Of a stretch of 64,000 nt of DNA, positions 28,341 through 37,014 are shown one piece after another. Under the pieces are notes generated by a model. It worked only from the letters and a program-made list of their open reading frames with translations. It searched no databases and was not told where the DNA came from. Every line of letters starts with the position of its first letter. Position 1 is the stretch's first letter. The DNA lies in assembly GCA_026416715.1 (NCBI GenBank), contig JAOAEQ010000018.1:12358-76357 (forward strand). The letters are read 5' to 3'. The translations under genes were made by a program, and so were the position numbers. This DNA comes from a bacterium (GTDB lineage: Bacteria; UBP4; UBA4092; JAOAEQ01).

Positions 28341-29339
28341 ATGCTCGCAATGGTATTACACCAAACAGCACCAATTGAATCCGCTCCGTTACTCTTGCAA
28401 GAGTTTCCCGTTCCCGAACCACGGCAGAATGAAATTAGGATTCGAGTTCATACTTGTGGAATTTGCCATACCGATTTACATTGTATCGAAGGTGAATTAC
28501 CCCCACCACAATTGCCGATAATTCCCGGTCATCAGATTGTCGGCGTAGTGGATAAAATCGGTGATTCTGTAAGCCGATTCAAATGTGGTGTTCGAGTCGG
28601 AGTGCCGTGGTTATATTCGACGTGCGGAACCTGTTGCTACTGTCAAATGGGTTCCGAAAATCTTTGCGATTCCGCCCAGTTCACCGGATTCAACGTTCAT
28701 GGTGGCTATGCGGAATATATGGTAGTTCCCGCAGAGTTCGCCTACCCGATACCGGAAACATTTTCGGATATCGAAGCTGCACCGCTGTTCTGCAGCGGAG
28801 TGATTGGATTTCGCGCGTTCAAATTGAGTAACATTCAACCGGGCGGAACTTTAGGATTATTTGGATTCGGTTCTTCCGCACATATCGTATTGCAAATCGC
28901 TAAATTATACCATTGCAAGGTGTTCGTATTTACCCGAAGTAAACAAAATCAAGAGTTCGCTAGAACACGTGGCGCTGATTGGGTTGGTCGAGCTGAAGAT
29001 ATCCCGCCAAGTTCGCTCGATAGTATCATCATTTTTGCGCCGGTAGGCACACTGGTTCAACCTGCATTGCGTGTTCTCAGAAAAGGCGGAACAGTCGCGT
29101 TAGCGGGGATCTATATGACGCCTATTCCGGAATTAGCATATCCCCTACTCTATCACGAACGAATGATTCGAACGGTAGCAAATAGCACGCGCACTGACGT
29201 TACCGATTTCCTTACGTTAGCTGCAGAAATTCCGATTAAACCACAAACTACCGTGTTTCCCTTAGCGCAAGCGAACCTTGCGTTATACCAACTCAAACAG
29301 AGTAGCATCCAAGGAACAGGGGTCTTGCAGATACCATAA
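28341..29339 (+). CDS. Zinc-dependent alcohol dehydrogenase family protein
   Basis: 332 residues from the ATG at 28341; the family N-terminus MxAMVL fits this better than the in-frame TTG at 28305. Catalytic zinc ligands are in CGICHTDLH (C42) and GHQ (H64). The structural zinc site is C95, C98, C101 and C109. A Rossmann GLFGFGSSAH (about 180-190) binds NAD(P). MDR/AdhA class, oxidising or reducing small alcohols and aldehydes; substrate not predictable. TAAGGA is 17 bases upstream, so initiation is not strong. It lies between the hairpin array and iorB. Confidence 0.9.
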   Translation: MLAMVLHQTAPIESAPLLLQEFPVPEPRQNEIRIRVHTCGICHTDLHCIEGELPPPQLPIIPGHQIVGVVDKIGDSVSRFKCGVRVGVPWLYSTCGTCCYCQMGSENLCDSAQFTGFNVHGGYAEYMVVPAEFAYPIPETFSDIEAAPLFCSGVIGFRAFKLSNIQPGGTLGLFGFGSSAHIVLQIAKLYHCKVFVFTRSKQNQEFARTRGADWVGRAEDIPPSSLDSIIIFAPVGTLVQPALRVLRKGGTVALAGIYMTPIPELAYPLLYHERMIRTVANSTRTDVTDFLTLAAEIPIKPQTTVFPLAQANLALYQLKQSSIQGTGVLQIP

Positions 29340-29441
29340 ATAGGATTAAGATTACCGTTCAGTATTTTTTTATGGTATACTTTTTTTGTTTACATGGAAA
29401 GAACCAATCTATCGTAATCTTAATAATAAGGAAACTAAACT

Positions 29442-30020
29442 ATGGAAACTACAAGCATATTGTTTGCCGGGGTCGGCGGGCAAGGAATTATTTTAGCGAG
29501 TCAAATTGTTGCGCAGGTAGCATTTTCAGTTGGGTATGTCGCAAAGGAAAGCGAAATTCATGGCATGGCGCAACGTGGCGGAAGTGTTGTCAGTCATGTT
29601 CGATTTGGAAAAGAGGTTTATTCGCCATTGATTCCTAAAGGGAATGCAGATTATCTCGTTGCGCTGGAAGCATTGGAAGGATTACGAAATATCGATTATG
29701 TAAAACCGACCGCAACCATCATTTTCAATACACGACGCGTTATCCCAGCGACCGCTAACCCGGGAAAAATACCGTATCCGGAAAATGTATTGCAGCAATT
29801 GATAAAATCAGGATTCCACACCATCGAGGTAAATGCATCGGGGCTGGCGCAGAATCTTGGCAGCCAGCGAGTTGAAAATATCATTCTCCTCGGTGCATTA
29901 TCCCGATTTCTTCTGTTTCCAGTGGAAGCATGGGAACGCGTTATCGCTTCAAATGTTCCGCCGAAAACTATCGAACTGAATCTCGCCGCTTTCGCTCAGG
30001 GTAGACTCGCTATACAGTGA
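29442..30020 (+). CDS. iorB: Indolepyruvate:ferredoxin oxidoreductase beta subunit (2-oxoacid oxidoreductase gamma-type)
   Basis: 192 residues, full length for IorB. Seen: FAGVGGQGIILASQI at 8-22 and the characteristic ESEIHGMAQRGGSVVSHVRFG around 37-57. With IorA it oxidises aryl-pyruvates from aromatic amino acids to aryl-acetyl-CoA, CO2 and reduced ferredoxin. AAGGAA precedes the ATG. The alpha subunit gene is not adjacent: iorA is 9 kb away on the minus strand, with the symporter and paaK genes in between. Confidence 0.92.
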   Translation: METTSILFAGVGGQGIILASQIVAQVAFSVGYVAKESEIHGMAQRGGSVVSHVRFGKEVYSPLIPKGNADYLVALEALEGLRNIDYVKPTATIIFNTRRVIPATANPGKIPYPENVLQQLIKSGFHTIEVNASGLAQNLGSQRVENIILLGALSRFLLFPVEAWERVIASNVPPKTIELNLAAFAQGRLAIQ

Positions 30021-30024
30021 GTTC

Positions 30025-30054
30025 CGATCAATCGTGAACCAATGATCGTGTTTT
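30025..30054 (+). terminator. Possible weak terminator after iorB
   Basis: CGATCA (30025-30030) pairs with TGATCG (30043-30048) around 12 bases, followed by TG and TTTT. It is five bases after the iorB stop and just before the symporter promoter. Short stem and short T-run make it weak. Confidence 0.4.
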
Positions 30055-30066
30055 ACCATTTTCTAC

Positions 30067-30095
30067 TTGACAAGAATTATGGCAACCATTATAAT
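30067..30095 (+). promoter_or_regulatory. Consensus sigma70-type promoter of the symporter operon
   Basis: TTGACA (30067-30072), exactly 17 bases, TATAAT (30090-30095): a full match to the housekeeping consensus. Expected start near 30102, giving a leader of about 59 bases to the small membrane-protein gene at 30161. Confidence 0.8.
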
Positions 30096-30124
30096 GTCAT
30101 ACCTTTCTTAATCAAAATAAATCA

Positions 30125-30142
30125 TTGGTACCGTTTGGTACC
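30125..30142 (+). repeat. Double TTGGTACC box in the symporter leader
   Basis: TTGGTACC occurs at 30125-30132 and 30135-30142, two bases apart, between the promoter and the ribosome site AAGGAGG (30146-30152). Each GGTACC is a palindrome and the two can also pair as a stem with a GTTT loop. It may be an operator or an RNA hairpin that occludes the ribosome site. Confidence 0.45.
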
Positions 30143-30160
30143 ACGAAGGAGGAAAAGGGT

Positions 30161-30325
30161 ATGCTTGGATTTGGCGATATCTGGGTGCTCGGTGCATATG
30201 TTCTCTGTATAGCGAGTACGGCACTCTGCGTTATTTATGGTTTAATGCATTGGAACGATGAAGAAGAAATGATGCCACCGACTCATCCGAAAGATGAAGA
30301 CCTCGAGTTTGAAGAAACCGTTTAA
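30161..30325 (+). CDS. Small membrane protein, symporter small accessory protein type
   Basis: 54 residues from the ATG at 30161, eight bases after a perfect AAGGAGG (30146-30152). One membrane segment (about 7-28, LGAYVLCIASTALCVIYGLM) then WN and an acidic tail. The pattern of LGFGD, one helix and YGLxxWN followed by an acidic tail fits the small accessory proteins encoded next to SSS symporters. It probably sits in the inner membrane with the following symporter. A longer start at 30125 is unlikely because it covers the repeat and lacks a ribosome site. Confidence 0.75.
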   Translation: MLGFGDIWVLGAYVLCIASTALCVIYGLMHWNDEEEMMPPTHPKDEDLEFEETV

Positions 30326-30386
30326 AATGAAGGGATATCATTTAATCCTATAACAATCTTGGGTGTAAACGAGGAGGAAGCGCAAA

Positions 30387-31967
30387 ATGAATTTCACTAT
30401 TTTAACCATAGTCGTTGGGGCGTATGTATTAATCGTAGCATATCTCGGTTGGCTAGGATACCGCAAGACGAAAAGTGCTGCGGATTATCTTGTTGCCGGT
30501 CGAGAAATTCATCCGGTGTTAATGGCATTAGCTTACGGCAGTACCTTTATCAGTACATCAGCAATCGTCGGATTCGGTGGTGCTGCCGGAATGTTTGGAA
30601 TGGGATTACTATGGTTAACGATGTTAAATATTTTTATGGGTATTTTTATTGCGTTTGTTTTTTTCGGTAAACCGACACGACGAATTGGTGCTCAACTCGA
30701 TGCGCATACCTTCCCTGAATTGTTAGGCAGACGATTCCAATCGAGATTCATTCAAGGTTTCGCTGGATTAACCATTGCGGTCTTAATGCCGTTATATGCC
30801 GCTGCAGTGATGATTGGCGGCGCGCGCTTCGTCGAAGTTCAACTGCATTTGAATTATCAAGTTGCATTGTTTGTTTTCGCTGCGGTCGTAGTCGCGTATG
30901 TCTTTTTCGGCGGATTAAAAGGTGTGGTATATACCGATGCATTTCAAGGTGGGTTAATGTTTGTTGGTATGTTGATTTTGTTAATCGCAACGTATTCGAA
31001 AGTGGGGTGGTTTAGTGCACATCAGGCGTTAACCGATTTAGCGGTGAAAGTTCCGCCACCATTAATCGAACAGGGACATCGCGGATGGACAGCGATGCCC
31101 TATTTTAATACACCACTGTGGTGGACGTTAGTTTCAACGATTATTATGGGTGTGGGTATTGGCGTTCTCGCCCAACCGCAACTCTGTGTCCGATATATGA
31201 CGGTGAAAAGTGGAAAAGAACTGAACCGAGCGCTGGTTCCTGGCGGGATATTCATTTTAATGATGACTGGAGTTGCGTTTGTCGTCGGTGCATTAACCAA
31301 CCTATATTTTTGGCAAACGCAAGGGAAAATATCGCTGGCGATGGTCATCGATGAAGTAACGAAAAAACCTAATATCGATAAAATAATACCGACCTATATC
31401 AGTATGGCGATGCCAGAATGGTTCGGTTACCTTTTCCTAGTCACATTACTCGCGGCGGCAATGTCAACGTTGAGCGGTCAATTCCATGCTATTGGAACTT
31501 CAATCGGACGCGACTTCTTCCAACAAGCGATTAATAAAGGAAAACATCAAGAACAAACGGTATTAATTGCCAAACTCGGGATATTTATCGCATTCGTTAT
31601 AACGGTAATCTTATCGTATAACCTTGGGGGAAGTATTATTGCCATTGCGACTTCGCTCTTTTTCGGAATGTGTGCGGTCGTATTTCTGCCGGCATATATT
31701 TCCGCATTATATTGGAAAAAAGCAACCCGAAAAGGTGTTATTGCGGGGATGGTTGTCGGGTTAATAGTTTGGGCGTTCTGGGTCTTCTTTATGCACGAAA
31801 AGGAATCAGCGGCGCTGCAGCTATGTAATTGGTTATTTAACAAACCGAGTCTCGTTACGAAAACCACTTGGGCGGTGGTTGACCCGATTGTTATTGCGTT
31901 ACCTATTTCTGCACTCGTAACTTATCTCGGTTCTTTAATTACCTATCGTAACGAAACCGCAAAATAA
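30387..31967 (+). CDS. Sodium:solute symporter (SSS family) 1
   Basis: 526 residues with about 13 hydrophobic helices, inner membrane. Seen: KSAADYLVAGREI in the first loop and FISTSAIVGFGGAAGMFG, the SSS family core region that forms the sodium and substrate site. GAGGAGG at 30371-30377 is nine bases before the ATG. Solute unknown; an aromatic or short organic acid is plausible from the IorB/PaaK neighbourhood. Preceded by a 54-residue membrane protein gene and followed by a 33-residue one. Confidence 0.92.
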   Translation: MNFTILTIVVGAYVLIVAYLGWLGYRKTKSAADYLVAGREIHPVLMALAYGSTFISTSAIVGFGGAAGMFGMGLLWLTMLNIFMGIFIAFVFFGKPTRRIGAQLDAHTFPELLGRRFQSRFIQGFAGLTIAVLMPLYAAAVMIGGARFVEVQLHLNYQVALFVFAAVVVAYVFFGGLKGVVYTDAFQGGLMFVGMLILLIATYSKVGWFSAHQALTDLAVKVPPPLIEQGHRGWTAMPYFNTPLWWTLVSTIIMGVGIGVLAQPQLCVRYMTVKSGKELNRALVPGGIFILMMTGVAFVVGALTNLYFWQTQGKISLAMVIDEVTKKPNIDKIIPTYISMAMPEWFGYLFLVTLLAAAMSTLSGQFHAIGTSIGRDFFQQAINKGKHQEQTVLIAKLGIFIAFVITVILSYNLGGSIIAIATSLFFGMCAVVFLPAYISALYWKKATRKGVIAGMVVGLIVWAFWVFFMHEKESAALQLCNWLFNKPSLVTKTTWAVVDPIVIALPISALVTYLGSLITYRNETAK

Positions 31968-31985
31968 CCAAATGAGGAGGTGTGT

Positions 31986-32087
31986 ATGTTCGGATTACCA
32001 ATAAGTACCTTTGTAACGTTTTTCATTATTTGCCCTTTTCTTATTCTAGCATGGTTGTTGTGGTGGGGCGTTAGTTTTAAAGAATAA
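31986..32087 (+). CDS. 33-residue membrane micro-protein before symporter 2
   Basis: ATG at 31986, stop at 32087, 33 codons: one hydrophobic helix (FVTFFIICPFLILAWLLWWG) with a short SFKE end. GAGGAGG at 31974-31980 is five bases upstream, a stronger ribosome site than most genes here. It lies 18 bases after symporter 1 and 61 before symporter 2. The position mirrors the 54-residue protein before symporter 1. Likely a small subunit of symporter 2. Too short for family assignment. Confidence 0.65.
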   Translation: MFGLPISTFVTFFIICPFLILAWLLWWGVSFKE

Positions 32088-32148
32088 TGATTCGGTCGAA
32101 AACCAAATTCAATCCCGTAACTATTTCGAATCAGAAAGGAACAATGAT

Positions 32149-33669
32149 ATGGTAAGTGTTGGTGGGTTAATAGTAATAGTGTTCTATTTTGTACTTTTGC
32201 TTTTCATTGGAGCAGCAGCGAGCGCTAAAATTAAAACGTCGTCAGATTATCTTGTTGCAGGGAGAACATTAGGATTCTGGATGTTCGTTATGCTCGTTCT
32301 CGGTTCCGTGGTTAGCGGAATGACCTTGTTAGGGGTTGCCGGTTTGGGAAGTACTGGCGGCTGGCCAACCTTCTGGGAACAATTATTCGTTCCGTTAACG
32401 TGCGGTGTGATGATTATTTTATACGGATATAAAATCTATCAAGTATGTCAGAAAAATAACTTTCATACGGTACAGGATTATCTCGCCTATCGGTTTGAAA
32501 GCCCGAAAGCGGTTCGGTCAATCGCCTCATTAGCCGTGGTGGTAACTTCGTTAATCTATTTAGTCGGTCAATACGATGCAATTTCAATCGTTCTGCGATC
32601 TATTTTAAATATTACGCAAATACAAGCATTACTGCTCGGTGTATTTATCGTGGTAATTTATGTATTACTGGGTGGACTCTATGCGGTCGCATGGACTAAC
32701 CTATTTCAGGGGATTATCATCATTATTGGAGTATTGATAATGGCTCCGCTGGTTATCAATGCCGCTGGTGGTTTAACCGTTATCAATCAGACTTTGGCAG
32801 CTAAAGACCCGAATTTAGTCCAAATTGCTTTTCCACAAGCGCCACCGTATGCAAAATATGCTGTTTTTACTCCGCTATTCATTATCTCGTGGTTTTTCTT
32901 ATTAGCGTTCGGGCTTGGTTCGGCTCCACATATTATAAACAACGTTATTGCGGTTAAAGATAAAAAACTGTTCCGCTGGTCGCCGTTGGTTATCGTAGGG
33001 TTATATTTAATCATTATGTATTTAATAAAAATCACTGGGATGGCGGTCGGTACATTGGTTGAAACGGGAAAACTCACGTTAACGCGACCGGACGATGCGT
33101 TTATAGCCGGCGTTAGATATGCAATGCCAAGCGAATTCGTATGGTCGTTTTTTGCAGTGGTGGTTCTCGCCGCAGTAATGTCAACTACCGATCGACTCCT
33201 TTTAGTAATCGGATCAGCGTTTGGTTGGGATTTCTATAAACAACTATTTAATAAAGATGCTACCCATAAACAGATTACTCTGGTGAGTCGCATTGCGGTT
33301 CTCGTATTCGGAACTATAAGCTTTGTCCTCGCTTTAATGCGAACTGACCAACTGCTCGCTTGGTTAATCTGGATGGGAATAGGAATTATGTTATCAACGT
33401 TTGTTACCCCAATATTATTTGGTTTGTATTGGAAAGGGGCAACGAAACAAGGAGCAATTTGGTCGATGATTGCTGGGTTCGTGAGTGCGTTTATTTTCGG
33501 TGGAATTCATCAATGGGTGAAAAAATTGCCGATGCATTATAGTTTCTATAGTTTCGTTATATCAATTGTGGTTATGCTTGTCGTAAGTTTATTAACGAAA
33601 AAACCTTCAAAAGAACTACTCGATGCATCGTTAACCGGCGGATTTATTCGTGGTAAAAATAATCAATAA
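32149..33669 (+). CDS. Sodium:solute symporter (SSS family) 2
   Basis: 506 residues, about 13 membrane helices. Seen: KTSSDYLVAGRTLGFW, VVSGMTLLGVAGLGSTGGW and LGGLYAVAWTNLFQGIIII typical of PutP/PanF-like SSS members. AAAGGA at 32135-32140 precedes the ATG at 32149. It differs clearly from symporter 1, so this is not a recent tandem copy. Probably co-transcribed from the promoter at 30067 and followed by the porin gene. Confidence 0.92.
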   Translation: MVSVGGLIVIVFYFVLLLFIGAAASAKIKTSSDYLVAGRTLGFWMFVMLVLGSVVSGMTLLGVAGLGSTGGWPTFWEQLFVPLTCGVMIILYGYKIYQVCQKNNFHTVQDYLAYRFESPKAVRSIASLAVVVTSLIYLVGQYDAISIVLRSILNITQIQALLLGVFIVVIYVLLGGLYAVAWTNLFQGIIIIIGVLIMAPLVINAAGGLTVINQTLAAKDPNLVQIAFPQAPPYAKYAVFTPLFIISWFFLLAFGLGSAPHIINNVIAVKDKKLFRWSPLVIVGLYLIIMYLIKITGMAVGTLVETGKLTLTRPDDAFIAGVRYAMPSEFVWSFFAVVVLAAVMSTTDRLLLVIGSAFGWDFYKQLFNKDATHKQITLVSRIAVLVFGTISFVLALMRTDQLLAWLIWMGIGIMLSTFVTPILFGLYWKGATKQGAIWSMIAGFVSAFIFGGIHQWVKKLPMHYSFYSFVISIVVMLVVSLLTKKPSKELLDASLTGGFIRGKNNQ

Positions 33670-33749
33670 ATTTATGAGAGAAAGGCAGGTGAACTATACA
33701 ATCCTAGTTTAGTAGATACATGGCGATTAACAGGAGGATTTAATTTAAT

Positions 33750-35063
33750 ATGAAAAAAATGCTAGTTATTTTCATTGGAGCATTAGTTGTTAGCGGATGG
33801 TTTGCAACTGCGGTGATGGCAGAAGATAGTTCGAATTTAAAATATGGGTTAGACATTCGTTTGCGGCAAGAATATTTGATCAATGTTTTAGATCTCCGCG
33901 ACGGTGTCGGTAAGGATGATAACTATCTTCGATTGAAAATATCACCTTGGGCGAAATACAATTTCAATAACGATGTTAGTATGATGTTAAAGCTTACCTC
34001 GGAACCGCGATATTTCTTTTCATCCGGTGATGTAGGTAAAGGAAAAGAGATTACGAACGAAGAAATTGTGATTGATAACCTTTACCTAGATGTTAAAGAT
34101 GCGTTTGGCGCGCCGCTGGATTTACGAATCGGTCGCCAAGATTTCTTAGGAACCTATGGTGAAGGATTCGTGATTATGGATGGAACGCCGGGCGATGGCT
34201 CAAAAACCTTCTATTTCAACGCATTGAAATCGACGTGGAAAATCAATAAGAATAATTCGCTCGATCTCGTGTATATCAATAACTGGCACGAAGACCATTT
34301 GCCCGTAGTCAATGACCAGCAGATTGCTACGAATAACTCTGATGAATCCGGTATCGTTCTCTACGGGAAGAATAAACTGAACGATAAAGTTACGTTAGAA
34401 CCATACTACATCTGGAAACGAGAAGGAGGATATGGGACAACCCCAACGCTCAAACTCCATACATTTGGCGCGCGTGGCGTGTATGTTCCTGTCCCGTGGA
34501 AATTCCGAGCGGAACTTGCCGGTCAAATTGGTGATTATGATGATAGCAATATTGACCGAGAAGGTATCGGTGGCTATTTCATTGCAGGTAGAAAGTTTAA
34601 CGACGTTTGTTTAACTCCAGAAATAAATCTTGGATATTACTACCTATCCGGTGACGATCCGACTACCACCGATGTTGAAGCTTGGGATCCGATATTTTCG
34701 CGCTGGCCTTGGCTGAGTGAACTCTATGTTTTTACGCTCGCAAAAGAAACGAAAACTGTTGCCTATTGGACTAATTTGCAAACGTACCGGGCGAGTGTAA
34801 AACTCGATCTTTCCCCGAAAACAAATCTCAGTCTCTGCTATAGCTATCTCTTAGCAAACGAAAATGTTAATGGGTCAATGTTTTCCGCAGATGGTAAAGT
34901 TCGTGGACATCTACCGCAGATTCAGTTGAATCATAAGTTCAATAAAAGTCTTGATGGATATATCATTGTTGAGGAGCTGTTCCCCGGTAGTTTCTATGCA
35001 GATAACTCGCAAGACCACGCGTGGTTTTTCCGCTGGCAGTTGCAGTATAAATTTTCTTCGTAA
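33750..35063 (+). CDS. Outer-membrane porin-like beta-barrel (alginate-export-type)
   Basis: 437 residues. A signal peptide (cleavage after VMA, about residue 24) is followed by alternating amphipathic strands throughout, with LRIGRQDFLGTYGEGFVIMDG in the middle and a C-terminal aromatic strand WFFRWQLQYKFSS. This matches alginate-export/OprB-like porins. It would let a substrate cross the outer membrane for the two symporters. AGGAGG precedes the ATG. A strong terminator follows at 35089. Confidence 0.8.
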   Translation: MKKMLVIFIGALVVSGWFATAVMAEDSSNLKYGLDIRLRQEYLINVLDLRDGVGKDDNYLRLKISPWAKYNFNNDVSMMLKLTSEPRYFFSSGDVGKGKEITNEEIVIDNLYLDVKDAFGAPLDLRIGRQDFLGTYGEGFVIMDGTPGDGSKTFYFNALKSTWKINKNNSLDLVYINNWHEDHLPVVNDQQIATNNSDESGIVLYGKNKLNDKVTLEPYYIWKREGGYGTTPTLKLHTFGARGVYVPVPWKFRAELAGQIGDYDDSNIDREGIGGYFIAGRKFNDVCLTPEINLGYYYLSGDDPTTTDVEAWDPIFSRWPWLSELYVFTLAKETKTVAYWTNLQTYRASVKLDLSPKTNLSLCYSYLLANENVNGSMFSADGKVRGHLPQIQLNHKFNKSLDGYIIVEELFPGSFYADNSQDHAWFFRWQLQYKFSS

Positions 35064-35088
35064 AAGAGTACATTGTTGATACGAAGGG

Positions 35089-35128
35089 GGATGCATTGGC
35101 ACGGTAGAAGACAATGCATCCTTTTTTT
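35089..35128 (+). terminator. Intrinsic terminator after the porin gene
   Basis: GGATGCATTG (35089-35098) pairs perfectly with CAATGCATCC (35112-35121) around a 13-base loop, followed directly by seven Ts (35122-35128). It ends the symporter-porin operon before the paaK promoter. Confidence 0.9.
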
Positions 35129-35147
35129 ATCGAACTATTTTTGGGGT

Positions 35148-35176
35148 TTGATTATTGCAGTTGAATATTGTATAAT
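35148..35176 (+). promoter_or_regulatory. Sigma70-type promoter of the paaK-ACT operon
   Basis: TTGATT (35148-35153), 17-base spacer, TATAAT (35171-35176). Expected start near 35183, about 53 bases before the first paaK ATG. Lies just after the terminator, so the paaK genes form a separate transcription unit. Confidence 0.7.
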
Positions 35177-35235
35177 GAAATGCATCATACGATGTTTTGG
35201 TAACAGTTATCATTTTAACAGAAAGAAGGTTCGGT

Positions 35236-36528
35236 ATGTATTGGCAAAAGGAACTAGAAACTATTGACCGGAAAAAGCTGGAAAAACTTCAACTTGAACG
35301 GCTGAAACAGACGGTTAAACGAGTCTATGAAAAAGTCCCATTTTATCGCGCAAAACTAGCAAAAAAAGGGATTAAACCTAGCGATATTAAATCGTTAAAA
35401 GATATCAAGAAACTTCCGTTTACCACGAACGATGATTTACGGACTACGTATCCAACCGGATTATTAGCGGTTCCCTATTCAGAAGTTGTTCGGCTCCATA
35501 CCTCAAGCGGAACCACTGGTAAACCGAAAGCTATCTTTTTTACCTACAACGATATTCAACAAGCTGCAGAACTCATCGCCCGATGTTTAGTTATGACCGG
35601 TATGAAGAAGAATGATGTTTTGCAAAATATGATGACCTATGGGTTATTTACCGGCGCTCTGGTTATGCACTATGGAGCTGAAAAAGTCGGGATCCTTGTT
35701 ATCCCCGCAGGACCAGGTAATACTGACCGACAGATTCAGTTGATGCAAGATTTTAAAACTACTGCAATTCATATCACGCCAAGTTTCGCTCTATATCTCT
35801 CAGATGTTTTAGAGAAAAAAGGAATCAATCCTAAAAAAGATTTATGGTTAAAGAAAGCGTTCGTCGGTGCAGAACCGTATTCAGAAGAAACCCGACGTAA
35901 AATCGAACAAGCGTTGAGTATCGAGGTATATAATTCCTATGGTTTATCGGAAATGAATGGACCGGGAGTAGCATTTGAATGTGAAGAGAAAAACGGTATG
36001 CATCTTTGGGAAGATAATTTTTATATTGAACTCATCGACCCGAAAACCGGCGATTATGTTCCCGAAGGAAAACAAGGTGAATTAATTTTGACCACGCTAT
36101 GCCGAGAAGGAATGCCGTTATTACGATATCGAACTCGGGATATTACCTCAGTCATTTCGGAAAAATGCAAATGCGGTAGAACGCATCGGCGGATAACCCG
36201 AATTGCCGGACGAACGGATGATATGTTTATCATTCGTGGAGTAAATATTTTCCCGCAGCAGATTGAACGCATTCTGATGAGTGTTAAAGGCGTAGCGAAA
36301 AATTATCTGATAGTACTCGATGCGTTAGACGAAATCACTATTAAAGTTGAGATAGAAAAAAGTTTATTCGATGGGAAAGTTGAACATCTGGTTGCATTAC
36401 GGCAAACATTGATTGACAAACTGAAGTCAGAAATCATCGTTACTCCGAAAATCGAACTCGCCGAACCTGGTACCTTACCGATTAGTGAAGGGAAAGCGAA
36501 ACGGGTTATTGATAAGCGAACGTTGTAG
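35236..36528 (+). CDS. paaK: Phenylacetate-CoA ligase family protein 1
   Basis: 430 residues from the ATG at 35236; the in-frame ATG at 35197 gives a non-homologous extra 13 residues and overlaps the leader. Adenylate-forming enzyme: [12 protein letters not shown] at 88-99 is the AMP/ATP loop, NSYGLSEMNGPG the A5-type motif, LILTTLCREGMPLLRYRTRD and GRTDDMFIIRGVNIFPQQIE the C-terminal hinge region. It activates aryl-acetates to CoA thioesters with ATP. In anaerobes with IorAB it may act on phenylacetate or indole-acetate from amino acids. Followed by an ACT gene. Confidence 0.93.
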   Translation: MYWQKELETIDRKKLEKLQLERLKQTVKRVYEKVPFYRAKLAKKGIKPSDIKSLKDIKKLPFTTNDDLRTTYPTGLLAVPYSEVVRLHTSSGTTGKPKAIFFTYNDIQQAAELIARCLVMTGMKKNDVLQNMMTYGLFTGALVMHYGAEKVGILVIPAGPGNTDRQIQLMQDFKTTAIHITPSFALYLSDVLEKKGINPKKDLWLKKAFVGAEPYSEETRRKIEQALSIEVYNSYGLSEMNGPGVAFECEEKNGMHLWEDNFYIELIDPKTGDYVPEGKQGELILTTLCREGMPLLRYRTRDITSVISEKCKCGRTHRRITRIAGRTDDMFIIRGVNIFPQQIERILMSVKGVAKNYLIVLDALDEITIKVEIEKSLFDGKVEHLVALRQTLIDKLKSEIIVTPKIELAEPGTLPISEGKAKRVIDKRTL

Positions 36529-36573
36529 CGTAAATCATTTTCAGGATTATTTCCGAAAGGAGCATGGTGTATT

Positions 36574-37014
36574 ATGGGAATTCAACAAATATCGGTTTTT
36601 GCCGAGAATAAACCGGGAAAATTGGAAAAAATAACTCGGATATTGGCCGAAAATAACATAAATATTCTTGCGATTAGTATTGCCAGTTCAGATGCATTTG
36701 GCGTACTGAAATTTGTAGTTGATGATACGAAAAAAGCTCTCAAAGCATTGCAAAATAAAGGAATGACCGTATCGCTCGAAGAGGTTCTGGCAATTGAAAT
36801 GGTAGATAAACCTGGCGGATTACATCAGATCGCGGAATTTTTTTCCCGAAATAAACTAAATATCGAAAATGCGCATGTCTTGGTTCTGGATACGCGAAAA
36901 CGAGCGTATCTTCTGGTTGAAGGCGTTGACGTTCAACTCGCTAAAAAATTATTGAAAAAAGCAAACATTCCATTTTATCAAGGGAAATTAACTTCAGGGA
37001 GGAAGAAAAAATGA
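36574..37014 (+). CDS. Tandem ACT-domain protein 1
   Basis: 146 residues, two ACT domains (about 1-68 and 70-138), each beta-alpha-beta with an xKPGxL/GGL turn (NKPGKLEKI and DKPGGLHQI). ACT domains bind amino acids and control enzymes allosterically. Such proteins are commonly encoded next to phenylacetate-CoA ligases, so it probably senses an aromatic amino acid and regulates PaaK or the operon. Its stop overlaps the start of the second paaK gene by four bases (ATGA). Confidence 0.88.
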   Translation: MGIQQISVFAENKPGKLEKITRILAENNINILAISIASSDAFGVLKFVVDDTKKALKALQNKGMTVSLEEVLAIEMVDKPGGLHQIAEFFSRNKLNIENAHVLVLDTRKRAYLLVEGVDVQLAKKLLKKANIPFYQGKLTSGRKKK

